64,000 nt of DNA from an uncultured Prevotellaceae bacterium (GCA_900319385.1 ONOG01000022.1:1-64000), one strand, 5' to 3'. Numbered from the stretch's first letter, positions 24,694 to 34,913 are shown. The notes: generated by a model from the letters alone, not told the origin. Numbers and translations: made by a program.

Positions 24694-27600
24694 TATTTCA
24701 TTACCTTCTTCCCACCCACGATGTAGAGGCCCTTGGTGGGAGCAGCGACGGGGCGGCCGGTGAGGTCATAAACCGTTGGACGTTGATCGTTGAACGTCGA
24801 ACGCTCCACCTTGTCGATACCAGTTTCGGTCGACCCACCGAGGTAGCGGAGGGTGAAGTTGTGGACGACGGTCCAGTCCTGACTGACCGCTGCATCCTTG
24901 CGCAGACCGACGACGAGGGGCTGACCCTGCTCGGCATCATACGTGCCCTGAACAAAGTTATAGACACTGCCCGGACGATAGCGGTTCAGTGCGGTGAAGG
25001 CCGCATAGGCTGCCTGGAGGTCGTTGGGCACATTCTTATTGCTGGCATAGCCGTACCAGTCACCGGCAGCGGTGCGTGAATTGGCACCACGCGAAATGAG
25101 GTTGAGCTCGCCCGTTTCCTCACCGATGAACAGCACGGCATTGGCATCGGTGGCTGTCTCAATGTCCTCCTTCGGACCGCAGCGGTAGAAGCCCTGTGCA
25201 CCCAGATAGTATTTGCCGCTGGGCATACCGTAGAGCACCTGGGAAAGGACGAAGGGATGGTTGAACACCTCGAACGACGTTTCGTAGAAGTCGCCCTGAT
25301 ACTTGTCGTCGCCCGTCGTGAGTGTCCAGTGGTCGAGTCCGGCAGCAAAGTCGGAGTTGGACAATACGTGGGTGATGGTGACTGGCGCATCCTCCGTAGC
25401 CTTCACGGTTGCATCGGCCATCAGGTAGCGGTTGGTGACGGTCTCCAGGGCGATGAGCTGTGCGGGGATTTCGTCGTGCGTATAGCTGCCCTCCATGCAG
25501 TTTTCCAGGATGGTGCTGTAGGCGTCATCGTAGTCGGCGCGGGCTCCGGCCTGCTGCTGCACATAGGCATCAGCCAGCTGCACTGAGGCGTCGAGTGCCT
25601 CGACAAGGGGTTCGTAGATGGCAATCGAGGCACGTGCATCCTCCATCTTAGCCTTCATCGTCGTGAGTGCAGCCTGAATGCTCTCGGTCGAGGCATTATC
25701 GGCAATGGTTGTTTCGGCATCGGAAATGCTCTGCTGCAAGTCGTTGCGCACGACGTTATACATGGGTTTGGTGAGCAATTCGCCTGCCAGAGCAATCTGG
25801 TCGTGATACATCAAACCACGAATGGCATCGGCACTGAGGACGTGGTTATACAGACAGATGTCGCCGATGGTGCCACGGAACAGGGGGTCGGCGGCAAACA
25901 TGGAGCGACCGATGTAGCTGAGCAGCGGACGCACATCGGACGGACGGAAGGTAACCTCTGCGGACGAGGCATTGAGCTCGCCGTTCAGGTAGATGCGGGC
26001 TCCGTCGTCGCCCAGCGTGACAGCCACGTGGGTCCAGGCGCTGGCCGAGAGTCGTTTCGTGGCGTTCACACCCTGCTTCACCCCGTCCTTACAGATTTCG
26101 AAACGCAAGACGCTGCCGTTCGTGGGCGTGAGCATGACGTAGTTCTCGGTGTTGCGACCAAAGTCGAAGATGCGCTGCCAAGCCGTCGTCGTGGTGGGAC
26201 GCACCCATGCCGAGAAGGTCATGGCGTTGCAGTTGCTCACGTTGTAGGGCAGGGCCAGATAGCCCGTGCTGCCGTTGAACACAGCGCCACTGTGGCTGCC
26301 CTGCGTGGCGAAGGTCACGTCGGTGCTGACGGCGTCGAGGCGGTTCTCGCTGTTGTCGTCGAGCGAAGTGCCCAGCAGCCATTGTCCGAGGAGCACGGGG
26401 TCGGTCGTCGTCGCGGCACTCACCTCGGCAGTCGCTTCGCTAAGGTTCCACGCGTTGTCGATGGCACGGATGCGGTAGCGCTGTGTGGTGCCCTTCGGAC
26501 AGCTGTTGTCGATAAACTGGTTGTCGGTCACCTGGCGGGCAATGCATTCCCACAGCCCTGCCACCGTATTGTAGCGATAAATCATGTAGCCCAGCAGGTC
26601 GCGCTCGTCGTTGGCAGTCCATTCGAGCCGGATGCTGCCGCTGAGGCCCGTGGCTGTGAGGCCGACAGGCACGGCAGGTGCGTCGGTCTCGACCTTGGCG
26701 CTGGCCGGAACGAGGCGCCACAGCTGACGGTCGGTGCCGGTGCGGGCCCACTGCACCACGGCGGTGGTGTTGGCGTCGCTGTTGGCGGCACTGCCTTCGA
26801 GCGACAGACCGCTGTCGTGGTTGGTGATGACGTAGTAGCCATCGCCCATGTAGCGCAGGTGCCAACGTTCACACTCGTTGCCGCCACCGGCATACACACA
26901 GATGCCGGCACCGTTGTTGGCAGCCCACTTCACGGCGTCGAGATAGAAGGGCTTCGAACTGGACTTCGCGTTGTGGATGGTGACGTAGGCAAAGTCGGGG
27001 GCATCGCGCGGTGCGAGCGGGGTGATGACCCATGTCTGATTGGCCGACGAAGATTCCTTCTGCTGACTCACGCCCGCACTGTTGCTCAGTGCCGAGGCTG
27101 TGAGCAACTTGCCCGTAGCCTTGTTCACAATCTTGAACGTACCACCGTGGATGGGACCCGCCGGAATATCCTCGCCGTAGGTCAGTTCGACCACGGTTTC
27201 AGCATTGGTCTGGCCCGTCTGATAGCCCGTGCCGCCAGGGGTGCCGGCGGTGAAGTCGTAAGTAGGCCCTTCACCGTCGTAATAGACCAGGCGGTCCTGC
27301 GAGACGAAGGTGTAGCTGGCATCAGCAGCCTGACGTTCGCTGCTGCCCATGAACACCTCGGCCAACTGTTGCGACTTGCGGCGGAAGACGGCAGCCGACG
27401 TAAAGGCCGTCCGATTCTCCATCCATCCCACACGCACACCGTCGTTCGAGGCGCGGCCCAGTTCGGCACGGGTGTAGCCACCGTAGTCGCTCCACCAGAT
27501 ACCTTCGGACATTCCATACTCCATGCCGACCAGTGCGTCGTTGATGTTGTGCATCTCGTCGCCCGTCGATTTCTTGCCCGAAGCACGTACGGCAGCGTAG

Positions 27601-28337
27601 AAGTCGGCAAAGTTGGTCGAGCTGCCGGACAGCTGGTGGGTGTTGCCCACCTGCCAGGCACTGCCCTGCTCTCTCCACCACGCCAGTCCGTAGTCGGGAC
27701 TCAGCGTCGAGGGGCCGCACACATCGATGCTCGCCAGCACTGCGTTCTGACGCATCTGGCGGGCCACCGCAGCCTGCTCAGCCGCATCGGGCGCGTGGTT
27801 TGCACTGTAGTCGGGTTCGTTGAAGGGCGAGATGCACGTCACGACGTAGCCTTTCGATTGCAGATACTTCACTGCCAAGGCGATGTCGTTGATATAGGCA
27901 GCCCGCCACGACGTGCTCCAGTTCCGTCCCGTCGTGTTGCCCGCCAAGAGGTAGAGAGACTTCACGCCCGACTTCTTCAGCCATCCCAGCTGCTTGTCGA
28001 AGCGGGCGGACTGGTCGGAACTGAGCGAGGAATAGACCTGGTCAACACGCGGGTCGAGCGTTACACGTCCGAGCGAGACGCACTCCTGCATGTGGTTCGT
28101 GGCACGCAGGGGCCACCAGTCCCAGTCCCAGGCGGTGTCGATGCCCCAGCTCACACGCTGTTCCACACCGGTGTCGCCCAAGTCATAGCCGACGGGAGCT
28201 GCCCACGACGGGGCTTTCATACTGCTGCTGGCCGTGGTCTGTGCCACAGCCGTCGATGCCGCGAACGGCAATCCCATGCCCAGCAGCGCCACGGTCAGCG
28301 TCCTGCGCACAGGAAAGAGAGCCAAACTGAATTTCAT
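24693..28337 (-). CDS. Secreted multidomain glycoside hydrolase (GH30-like)
   Basis: A 1214-residue protein with a signal peptide ending near STAVAQ (about residue 33). The N-terminal barrel (about 45-390) has CISPFNEPDYS with candidate acid/base Glu174 and STGDEMHNIND with candidate nucleophile Glu261, the clan GH-A pattern closest to GH30. A ricin-type beta-trefoil (GGTFKIVNKATGKLL, NHDSGLSLEGS) is next, then an Fn3 domain (about 555-640) and a LamG/jellyroll domain (MTFSAWVRPTT, TIGDICLYNHVLSADA). A helical linker and a carbohydrate-binding-like domain complete it, and the T9SS-type tail is VYDLTGRPVAAPTKGLYIVG. It likely cleaves a branched glycan outside the cell; the substrate is unknown. 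Confidence 0.82.
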   Translation of the reverse strand: MKFSLALFPVRRTLTVALLGMGLPFAASTAVAQTTASSSMKAPSWAAPVGYDLGDTGVEQRVSWGIDTAWDWDWWPLRATNHMQECVSLGRVTLDPRVDQVYSSLSSDQSARFDKQLGWLKKSGVKSLYLLAGNTTGRNWSTSWRAAYINDIALAVKYLQSKGYVVTCISPFNEPDYSANHAPDAAEQAAVARQMRQNAVLASIDVCGPSTLSPDYGLAWWREQGSAWQVGNTHQLSGSSTNFADFYAAVRASGKKSTGDEMHNINDALVGMEYGMSEGIWWSDYGGYTRAELGRASNDGVRVGWMENRTAFTSAAVFRRKSQQLAEVFMGSSERQAADASYTFVSQDRLVYYDGEGPTYDFTAGTPGGTGYQTGQTNAETVVELTYGEDIPAGPIHGGTFKIVNKATGKLLTASALSNSAGVSQQKESSSANQTWVITPLAPRDAPDFAYVTIHNAKSSSKPFYLDAVKWAANNGAGICVYAGGGNECERWHLRYMGDGYYVITNHDSGLSLEGSAANSDANTTAVVQWARTGTDRQLWRLVPASAKVETDAPAVPVGLTATGLSGSIRLEWTANDERDLLGYMIYRYNTVAGLWECIARQVTDNQFIDNSCPKGTTQRYRIRAIDNAWNLSEATAEVSAATTTDPVLLGQWLLGTSLDDNSENRLDAVSTDVTFATQGSHSGAVFNGSTGYLALPYNVSNCNAMTFSAWVRPTTTTAWQRIFDFGRNTENYVMLTPTNGSVLRFEICKDGVKQGVNATKRLSASAWTHVAVTLGDDGARIYLNGELNASSAEVTFRPSDVRPLLSYIGRSMFAADPLFRGTIGDICLYNHVLSADAIRGLMYHDQIALAGELLTKPMYNVVRNDLQQSISDAETTIADNASTESIQAALTTMKAKMEDARASIAIYEPLVEALDASVQLADAYVQQQAGARADYDDAYSTILENCMEGSYTHDEIPAQLIALETVTNRYLMADATVKATEDAPVTITHVLSNSDFAAGLDHWTLTTGDDKYQGDFYETSFEVFNHPFVLSQVLYGMPSGKYYLGAQGFYRCGPKEDIETATDANAVLFIGEETGELNLISRGANSRTAAGDWYGYASNKNVPNDLQAAYAAFTALNRYRPGSVYNFVQGTYDAEQGQPLVVGLRKDAAVSQDWTVVHNFTLRYLGGSTETGIDKVERSTFNDQRPTVYDLTGRPVAAPTKGLYIVGGKKVMK

Positions 28338-28377
28338 ATTTGTGTTAGTTAGAGATAATCATCCGAAGAATGCACTG

Positions 28378-28385
28378 CAAAGTTA
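28378..28385 (-). promoter_or_regulatory. -7 promoter element of the GH30-like gene
   Basis: TAACTTTG on the minus strand, about 40 bp upstream of the start codon. Confidence 0.6.
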
Positions 28386-28480
28386 GGCATATTTTTCCGA
28401 AAATAGTGCGCCTGCCCCCCGTTTTTCTTCAACTCAAGGGCGGAAAGAATCGGAAAGAGTGCGGAAAAGACTCAAAATAA

Positions 28481-28560
28481 CAGTGATATTTCTACAAATA
28501 CCAGTGATATTCTCAGAAATTCCATTGATATTGCTACAAATATCATTGATATTTTGAACG
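28481..28560. repeat. 21-bp tandem repeat, nearly four copies
   Basis: Units beginning CA(G/T)TGATATT start at 28481, 28502, 28523 and 28544, an exact 21-bp period with variable remainders. On the minus strand a 71-codon frame runs through it and would encode 7-residue NIN(D/G)IC-type repeats, but nothing else supports a gene. It lies upstream of the GH30-like promoter and downstream of the DUF4859 terminator. Confidence 0.8.
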
Positions 28561-28651
28561 TTATCGGCGCAAGGGCTGTCTTTCATGTGCGGATGCAGCG
28601 GGTCGGGTGTGCGGCGAAAATGGGGTAACAGATACAGATACAGATACAAAA

Positions 28652-28684
28652 AATCCCCTGCCGGATTGGCGCCGGCAGGGGATT
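28652..28684 (-). terminator. Terminator of the DUF4859 gene
   Basis: Perfect 13-bp stem AATCCCCTGCCGG/CCGGCAGGGGATT with a 7-nt loop; read on the minus strand it is followed by TTTTT. Confidence 0.88.
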
Positions 28685-28737
28685 GCTGTGGTTGGTGTCC
28701 GCACTCTTCTCAGGAATGAGGCGGAGAGGGACGGGGA

Positions 28738-31257
28738 TTACTTCACGAAGATCTTTTTGCCGTTCTGGATGTAGAGACCGCGAACAGGAGCATTGACGCG
28801 CTGACCTGCGAGGGTATAGACGGCGCCAGTCTTCTGCTGCTGAGCCTCGACGGCTGTGATAGCGTCTTCAAGTCCGTAGAACATACGAACATTGAGGAAG
28901 TAACGCTTGCTGCCCTTAATCAGTGCGATAGTGGTCGTGCGCTCCTGGCCGTCCAGATTTTCGGGATCGAAGTCGTTGACGTTGGCATTGATGGCCATCG
29001 TAGTGGCATCGGCACCCTGCTCGAGGGTCACTTCGAAGCTATAGACGGTGCCATCAGTATGAACACCCTTTCCGTCGGCCGAGAAGAAATAGTCGAACGA
29101 GGTGAAGTCGGTGTCGAACGAAGCATACATATCGTCGTCGATGGGCAGCTGCACTTCTACGTCACCACCCCAGAAGGAGTCGGGCGCGATGCCGAGGGCT
29201 TCGAACATGTCGGCTGCCTCAACTTCGTTCATGCCCCAACCATCGTCCACGTTAGGATCGACATAGACGGTCACGTCCTTCGAGCCGACGTCGGTGTAGT
29301 TGACGATTTCGCTGACGATGGTCACCTGTACGTTGAAGGTGACGTAGGCACCTGTCACCTCGTTGACGAGGTAGATGCTGTGGTTGTACTTGTTTCCCAC
29401 TGCCCAGTCGGTCATCTGCGGGTTCTTGTGAACCACGAGGTAGTCGCGCTCGAAGCGCAGGCCGATGTGAGCCTCGTTCCAACCGACGACATTGCCATCG
29501 ACGGTGTACCAGAAACCAGGATACGGCGTGCAGGTGTAGCCAGTGGACCAGATGTCGCCAGGCTGCTTGGCATAGACGACGAAGTCGTTTGTGCCGAGGG
29601 CCTCTTCAATCTCAGCCATGGGGAGTCCTTCGATAAATTTCTCCGTGGCATCCCAAGCGCCGTCGATCAGGCTGCGGACAGCGTAGTTGTAGCTTGCCAC
29701 TTCGTGATATTCCGTTGTCTCCACCTTGGTGAGGTCTTGAACATGCAGCATCACATTGACTTGGTAATACTTCTCCTTGTTGCAGAGCCAAACGGTAGCC
29801 AGCATTTCGTCGCCAGCAGCAAAGACATTGGGATACTGACCAACGCTCAGGGCCATGACGTCGGCGGCGTAGTCGATGTAGAAGGCCTGCTTGCCCTCTT
29901 CGGTCACTGTCTTGTAGCCGGCAGCATCCACCCAGAAGCCATTGTTCTCGGTGTTGGTAGCGTCGTCAAGTGTGTTGTCGGGCTGGTAGAGCTTGTAGCG
30001 GATGGCTGCTTCGTTGCAGCCCAGCAGCTCAAGAACTTCAGCGTAGTTGGGAATAAACTTCTTCAGACCGGCGGTCGAAGTGCGCGGTTCCTGAACCCAA
30101 GTCATCGTGGTTTCGCCCACCTTCACCATTTCGTCGATGGGAATTTCGGCTTCCTTCTCGACATTGAAGTGGAACTCGACGTGCAGTGCTTTGCTGCCCA
30201 GCACGAAGTACATGTCGCTTTGGAAATGTTCACCGCCCTTAAATTTGTTGTTGGGGTTCTGACCACTGGCTCCGCTGAAGGCATAAGTCTCGGTGTTGAA
30301 CTGGATGTTCTCGGTGAAGAAGTCCTCGGAGCCTGTCCAGCTGTTGGGCACGCAGTACTCAGTCTTCAACCCTGTCTCGCCGTCAACTACGGCAGCCATC
30401 CAGAAGCCATGTGCATTCGCTGCATGGTTGTTCGAAAGCGTGGTACTTAGTTCATCTGAGGCGTTGTCCCATTCGCGTGCCCAATAAACTTGTGCCATGT
30501 TGGCATTGATGAGGCTGAGGTCGAACTCGGGATATTCCTCAAGGAAAGCGTTAATCAGTTCTGTACCATCGACTTCCCATGTTGGGTTCGTACCCCAATC
30601 GAGCATAACGGGCTGGGTGACTTCGACCTTCACATCCTTGACGATGCTCAGGTCGTTGAGGTTGGTAACGGGGTCAACGGGCAGACCTTCGGGTAATTTG
30701 ACAACAAGTGTCGTGATGAAGGTGACAGATGCTCCTCCATGCTCGATACGTGTCGTAGCCACATACGTACCTTCGGGCAGACCGCCACCGGCGAGGTAGG
30801 CATTCTGTCCGATACCGATGTAGAGTTCGTTGTTATCAACATTCCAATCGACTTCTGTCCAGTAGTAGGCTGGAGATGTCCAACCAACTTCCTCACCGTT
30901 GACATCGAGCCAGAAGCAGCCACGTGTGACATAAACCCAGTCTTCAATGGTATTGTCCCAGTGCCAATAGTTGGCGGCATCACCTGTATTGGTGGTTGTC
31001 TCGTTGCCAGCCTTCGAGATGTTCGTAATCGTGAAATCATTGTTCTCTCCCTTCACATAGCCTAACAGAGCCTGATCGAGTTCTGCTGCATCGGCAAAGC
31101 CTAAAGCCTGTGCCACGACGGTCATGTCGTAGGGAATGAGGTCGGCATACCAGTCGGACCGCGGCAAAACCTCGGCCGAGTTGGACAGTGTCAACTGTGC
31201 TTTCGCTGTGAAAACACTGGCGACGAGCAGGGTCGCCAAAAGTAAAGTCTTTCTCAT
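28738..31257 (-). CDS. Secreted DUF4859-repeat protein with T9SS-like tail
   Basis: An 839-residue exported protein (signal peptide MRKTLLLATLLVASVFTAKAQ). It holds about four repeats of a DUF4859-like unit. Each has a start like LIPYDMTVVAQALG or NYAEVLELLG, a middle with a W/Y-rich G(F/C)W(L/V/Y)D..G piece (GCFWLDVNGEEVGW, NGFWVDAAGYKTV, PGFWYTVDGNVVGW) and an end like IGIGQNAYLAGGG or LSVGQYPNVFAAGD. The tail VYTLAGQRVNAPVRGLYIQN and GKKIFVK resembles the Bacteroidetes C-terminal sorting signal. Function is unknown; surface glycan binding is plausible given the neighbouring hydrolase. Confidence 0.8.
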   Translation of the reverse strand: MRKTLLLATLLVASVFTAKAQLTLSNSAEVLPRSDWYADLIPYDMTVVAQALGFADAAELDQALLGYVKGENNDFTITNISKAGNETTTNTGDAANYWHWDNTIEDWVYVTRGCFWLDVNGEEVGWTSPAYYWTEVDWNVDNNELYIGIGQNAYLAGGGLPEGTYVATTRIEHGGASVTFITTLVVKLPEGLPVDPVTNLNDLSIVKDVKVEVTQPVMLDWGTNPTWEVDGTELINAFLEEYPEFDLSLINANMAQVYWAREWDNASDELSTTLSNNHAANAHGFWMAAVVDGETGLKTEYCVPNSWTGSEDFFTENIQFNTETYAFSGASGQNPNNKFKGGEHFQSDMYFVLGSKALHVEFHFNVEKEAEIPIDEMVKVGETTMTWVQEPRTSTAGLKKFIPNYAEVLELLGCNEAAIRYKLYQPDNTLDDATNTENNGFWVDAAGYKTVTEEGKQAFYIDYAADVMALSVGQYPNVFAAGDEMLATVWLCNKEKYYQVNVMLHVQDLTKVETTEYHEVASYNYAVRSLIDGAWDATEKFIEGLPMAEIEEALGTNDFVVYAKQPGDIWSTGYTCTPYPGFWYTVDGNVVGWNEAHIGLRFERDYLVVHKNPQMTDWAVGNKYNHSIYLVNEVTGAYVTFNVQVTIVSEIVNYTDVGSKDVTVYVDPNVDDGWGMNEVEAADMFEALGIAPDSFWGGDVEVQLPIDDDMYASFDTDFTSFDYFFSADGKGVHTDGTVYSFEVTLEQGADATTMAINANVNDFDPENLDGQERTTTIALIKGSKRYFLNVRMFYGLEDAITAVEAQQQKTGAVYTLAGQRVNAPVRGLYIQNGKKIFVK

Positions 31258-31309
31258 AAGGAATTAGTTTTAAGGGTTAATAAAAAGAGTTAATAGTTGT
31301 ATTTGCTCG

Positions 31310-31317
31310 CAAATATA
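31310..31317 (-). promoter_or_regulatory. -7 promoter element of the DUF4859 gene
   Basis: TATATTTG on the minus strand, about 53 bp upstream of the start. The rest of the gap to 31530 holds no gene that I can support. Confidence 0.55.
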
Positions 31318-31530
31318 CTCTTTCCCAATGAGTTCGCAAAACGAAAATGAAAGTTTTTTTGCACATCATTCGTTTTTTTCCTTAAATGAAAAACTTTTGT
31401 AATAGCCAAAAAGCAACTATTATTTTTCTTAAATCACGAATAATACTTAACCTTGCGACCTAAATCCGTGAAACTTATGTCGCTGCAAAGGCAATACTCT
31501 GAGGCACTGGGTCTGCAATGCCGAAAGAAT

Positions 31531-31565
31531 AATCCCCATGCAACGGCGTGTGTTGCATGGGGATT
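31531..31565 (-). terminator. Terminator of the nqr operon
   Basis: Perfect 14-bp stem AATCCCCATGCAAC/GTTGCATGGGGATT with a 7-nt loop, followed on the minus strand by ATTCTTT; 22 bp after the nqrF stop. Confidence 0.85.
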
Positions 31566-31586
31566 TTACATAAGTCGGACGGGGAT

Positions 31587-32882
31587 TTATCCTCCGAAGT
31601 TGTCGAAGCGGATCATGTCGTCCTCGACACCGAGCGAGTGAAGAAGGTCGAGCACGGTCTTGGCCATCATTGGAGGTCCGCAGAGGTAGTACTCACAGTC
31701 TTCGGGCGCTTCGTGAGCCTTGAGGTAGGTGTCGCCCATGACGGGTGCAACAAATCCCGGGGTGTACTTGACGCCTGCTGCATCGGCCTTCGGGTCGGGA
31801 CGGTCGAGCGCAAGGTGGAAGTGGAAGTTGGGATAGTCCTTCTCCAGCTGCAGGAAGTCGTCGAGGAAAGGAATCTCCTCCAGCGCACGGGCACCGTAGA
31901 AGTAGTGCATGGGGCGCTTGCGGTCTTCGTCGCTGACGCCGTGGCCCTTGAGCATGTGCATGATCTGTGCACGCAGCGGAGCCATACCGGCACCACCGCC
32001 GACCCAGATCATCTCGCGACCTGTGCCATACTGGGGACAGAATTCGCCGTAAGGGCCGCTCATGATCACCTTGTCGCCGGGCTTGAGGCTGAAGATATAG
32101 CTGGAAGCAATACCCGGGTTGACGTCGATGAAGCCCGGACCCTGATCCTTCGGCTTGAAGGGAGGCGTGGCGATACGCACGTTGAGGGTGATGATGTCGC
32201 CTTCGTCGGGATAGTTGGCCATGGAGTAGGCACGAACAGTGTCCTCGGGGTTCTTACACTTGAGCGAGAAGAGTCCGAACTTCTCCCACGCGGGCAGGTA
32301 GGTGTCGCCGATGAGGGACTTGTCGAAGTCCTTGTCGTAGTCGATGCAGTCGAACTTGGGGATGCGAATCTGTGCATACGAGCCAGGCTCGAAGTCCATG
32401 TGCTCGCCAGCAGGCAGGGCCACCTTGTACTCCTTGATGAAGGTAGCGACGTTGCGGTTGCCAATGACGGTGCATTCCCATTCCTTGACACCCATCACGC
32501 TGTCGGGCACCTTGATGCTCAGGTCGCCCTTGACCTTGCACTGACAGCCGAGGCGGTAGTGCTCCTTGATTTGTTTGCGGGTGAAGTGTCCCTTCTCCGA
32601 GTCGAGGATTTCGCCACCACCTTCGACGACCTGACACTTGCACTGTCCGCAAGAACCCTTACCGCCGCAGGCCGAGCTGAGGTAGATGCCGTTGTTGGCC
32701 AGTGTAGCCAGCAGGCTGCTGCCTTGTTCGACCGACAGCGTGTCCTTGCCGTTGATGGTCAGCGTGACGTTGCCACTGGGCGACAGATATTTTTTCGCAA
32801 CGAGCAGAATCAGCACCACCACGAGGATGACGACAAGGAAGACGATGATGCTCGCTAATATAAAGCTGAAATTGATGTCCAT
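31587..32882 (-). CDS. nqrF: Na+-translocating NADH:quinone reductase, subunit F
   Basis: A 431-residue NADH-oxidising subunit, last gene of the operon. It has an N-terminal TM (residues about 5-28), then a 2Fe-2S ferredoxin domain with SSACGGKGSCGQCKC and a fourth cysteine in YRLGCQC. The FAD-binding site is RAYSMANYPDEGD and the NADH-binding loop is WVGGGAGMAPLRAQI. The C-terminal aromatic/Gly end DNFGG is present. It passes electrons from NADH through FAD and 2Fe-2S to the membrane subunits. The gene starts 6 bp after nqrE. Confidence 0.97.
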   Translation of the reverse strand: MDINFSFILASIIVFLVVILVVVLILLVAKKYLSPSGNVTLTINGKDTLSVEQGSSLLATLANNGIYLSSACGGKGSCGQCKCQVVEGGGEILDSEKGHFTRKQIKEHYRLGCQCKVKGDLSIKVPDSVMGVKEWECTVIGNRNVATFIKEYKVALPAGEHMDFEPGSYAQIRIPKFDCIDYDKDFDKSLIGDTYLPAWEKFGLFSLKCKNPEDTVRAYSMANYPDEGDIITLNVRIATPPFKPKDQGPGFIDVNPGIASSYIFSLKPGDKVIMSGPYGEFCPQYGTGREMIWVGGGAGMAPLRAQIMHMLKGHGVSDEDRKRPMHYFYGARALEEIPFLDDFLQLEKDYPNFHFHLALDRPDPKADAAGVKYTPGFVAPVMGDTYLKAHEAPEDCEYYLCGPPMMAKTVLDLLHSLGVEDDMIRFDNFGG

Positions 32883-32888
32883 AGTCCT

Positions 32889-33515
32889 TTACATTTTAAG
32901 TCCAGAGAAACACATGAATGCCATGGCCATGAGACCGACGGTGATGAACGTGATGCCAAGTCCGCGCAGGGGACGGGGAACGTCGCTGTAGGCCATCTTC
33001 TCACGAATGGCTGCAAGACAAACGATAGCCAGCGTCCAACCAATACCGCTACCGAGGGCATAGGCAATCGAATCCCCTACTCCACCGATGTACTGGGTCG
33101 ATTCCGGCTCAAGGTTGATGCGCTGCTGCATGAACAGCGAAGCACCCATGATGGCACAGTTGACGGCAATCAGCGGAAGGAAGATGCCCAGTGCGGCATA
33201 GAGCGAGGGAGAGAAACGTTCGACGATCATCTCGACCAGCTGCACCATACCGGCAATGACGGCAATGAAGAGGATGAAGCTGAGGAAGGTGAGATCGACG
33301 CCTGGGAGCAGTGCGTTTTCGGCCAGGACCTTGGTCTGCAGCAGGTAGTCAACGGGCACCGTGATGAGGAGCACAAACGTAACTGCCACGCCGAGTCCGA
33401 GCGAGGTCTTCACCGTCTTGGATACAGCCAGATAAGAGCACATACCCAAGAAGAAGGCGAAAATCATATTGTCCACGAAGATGGAGCGGACGAACAAACT
33501 AAAGAAATGTTCCAT
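32889..33515 (-). CDS. nqrE: Na+-translocating NADH:quinone reductase, subunit E
   Basis: A 208-residue membrane subunit with six predicted helices, homologous to NqrD. Family marks include [20 protein letters not shown] near the start (the conserved Cys of the membrane iron site), [13 protein letters not shown] (second conserved Cys) and the end [12 protein letters not shown]. It lies between nqrD (29 bp) and nqrF (6 bp). Confidence 0.97.
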   Translation of the reverse strand: MEHFFSLFVRSIFVDNMIFAFFLGMCSYLAVSKTVKTSLGLGVAVTFVLLITVPVDYLLQTKVLAENALLPGVDLTFLSFILFIAVIAGMVQLVEMIVERFSPSLYAALGIFLPLIAVNCAIMGASLFMQQRINLEPESTQYIGGVGDSIAYALGSGIGWTLAIVCLAAIREKMAYSDVPRPLRGLGITFITVGLMAMAFMCFSGLKM

Positions 33516-33544
33516 AATGTTCTGTTTCTTGTTTAGGTATGTTA

Positions 33545-34177
33545 TTACTCAATATCTTTGTTATAGGCGCGGTGTGCCCAGATGACGCAAGCCACGAGGA
33601 TGAGGGCCATGGCAGGCATGGTCATCATACCGTTGTGGAGGTAGAGGCCACCATTGTCCATCAGCCAGCTGTCAGGAACGATCTGCAGGCCGAAGATGGT
33701 GCCGAAGCCGAGCAGTTCACGGACAAAGCCGACGATCACCAGGATGATGGCGTAGCCGAGTCCGTTGCCGATGCCGTCGAGGAACGAGGGCCAGGGAGCG
33801 TTCTGCATGGCATAGGCTTCGAGGCGTCCCATGAGGATACAGTTGGTGATGATCAGTCCGACATACACGCTCAGCTGTACGCTCACATCATAGACATAGG
33901 CCTTGAGGATGTTGCTCACGATGGTCACCAGCGCAGCGACCACCACCAGCTGGATGATGATGCGGATGCGGTTGGGGATGGTCTTGCGGATGAGGGAGAT
34001 AATCAGGTTTGAGAAGGCAGTAATCACGGTTACTGACAGTCCCATCACGATGGCAGGTTTGAGCTGCGAAGTCACAGCCAGTGCGGAGCAGATACCCAGC
34101 ACCTGCACTGCAATCGGGTTGTCGAGGTTCAGCGGATTGACGAGAGCCTCGCGGTTTTGTTTAGAAAAAAGTGCCAT
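33545..34177 (-). CDS. nqrD: Na+-translocating NADH:quinone reductase, subunit D
   Basis: A 210-residue six-helix membrane subunit paralogous to NqrE. It carries the cysteines used with NqrE for a membrane-embedded iron centre in [15 protein letters not shown] and in [17 protein letters not shown]. It is part of the sodium translocation path. The gene starts 16 bp after nqrC. Confidence 0.97.
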   Translation of the reverse strand: MALFSKQNREALVNPLNLDNPIAVQVLGICSALAVTSQLKPAIVMGLSVTVITAFSNLIISLIRKTIPNRIRIIIQLVVVAALVTIVSNILKAYVYDVSVQLSVYVGLIITNCILMGRLEAYAMQNAPWPSFLDGIGNGLGYAIILVIVGFVRELLGFGTIFGLQIVPDSWLMDNGGLYLHNGMMTMPAMALILVACVIWAHRAYNKDIE

Positions 34178-34193
34178 AATCTACTGTCCTCCT

Positions 34194-34898
34194 TTACTTT
34201 TTATAGGTATCCAGAATGTCCTGATAGTCCTTCAGACTCTTCTGAATCATTTCGTTAACACCATTCGATGTGAGGGTTGCACCCGTCACGGCATCGACGA
34301 CATTCTCCGGTGCCATCTTGTCGCCCTTGCCCTTCTTCAGGACAGAGAGTGCGATGGCCGAGCGGTCGTCGCCGGCATAGAGTTTCTTGCCATTGAAGCT
34401 GGTCTGGAACCATTCTTCGGTGATGCGGGCACCAAGGCCGGCAGTCTCACTCTCGTGCGAGAAGTAGGTGCCATAGACGGTTTCGCAGTCGTCGTCCAGC
34501 GCTACGTAGCCCCAGATGCCGCCCCACAGTCCTGCACCCGTCATGGGCACGATGTACTTGGTCTGGCCATCTACTTCAGCTACATAGAACGGGCGCTTTT
34601 CCTTAAACTCCTTGTTGGCGACATCAAATCCGTTGCCTTCGAGTGTTTCGGTCGAGCCTGTCTTGTAGATCGGAGCCTCTTTGATGACCTCGGCATACTT
34701 GGCATCGGTGGCCGATTTCTCCACACCGCGGATGTTGAGCGAGGAGAGAATCTGCTGTTTCTTGTCGATTGCCACGTTTGCATCCTGCGTGTCCTTCAGT
34801 GCTGAAGCGACGAAGGCCAGAAGGAATGCGACGATGATCACGATGACGGTAGCATACACAACTGTGTAGACATTACCATTTGTATTCAGTTTTGCCAT
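34194..34898 (-). CDS. nqrC: Na+-translocating NADH:quinone reductase, subunit C
   Basis: A 234-residue subunit with one N-terminal TM (about residues 12-32) and a periplasmic domain. The FMN attachment motif is DAVTGATLTSNGV, where the threonine of TGAT carries covalently bound FMN. The AGLGARITEEWFQ and GAGLWGGIWGYVAL blocks are typical. It accepts electrons and passes them to NqrB. Flanked by nqrB (15 bp) and nqrD (16 bp). Confidence 0.97.
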   Translation of the reverse strand: MAKLNTNGNVYTVVYATVIVIIVAFLLAFVASALKDTQDANVAIDKKQQILSSLNIRGVEKSATDAKYAEVIKEAPIYKTGSTETLEGNGFDVANKEFKEKRPFYVAEVDGQTKYIVPMTGAGLWGGIWGYVALDDDCETVYGTYFSHESETAGLGARITEEWFQTSFNGKKLYAGDDRSAIALSVLKKGKGDKMAPENVVDAVTGATLTSNGVNEMIQKSLKDYQDILDTYKK

Positions 34899-34913
34899 AA
34901 TGCTTCGTCCTCC

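Noticed and set aside
25803-28352. 849-codon open frame antisense to the glycoside hydrolase
   Set aside because: High GC at third positions keeps the opposite strand open; the product shows no domain order or signal, while the minus-strand gene has clear domains.
28481-28560. CRISPR-like array upstream of the glycosidase
   Set aside because: The period is only 21 bp, too short, and no cas genes are present.
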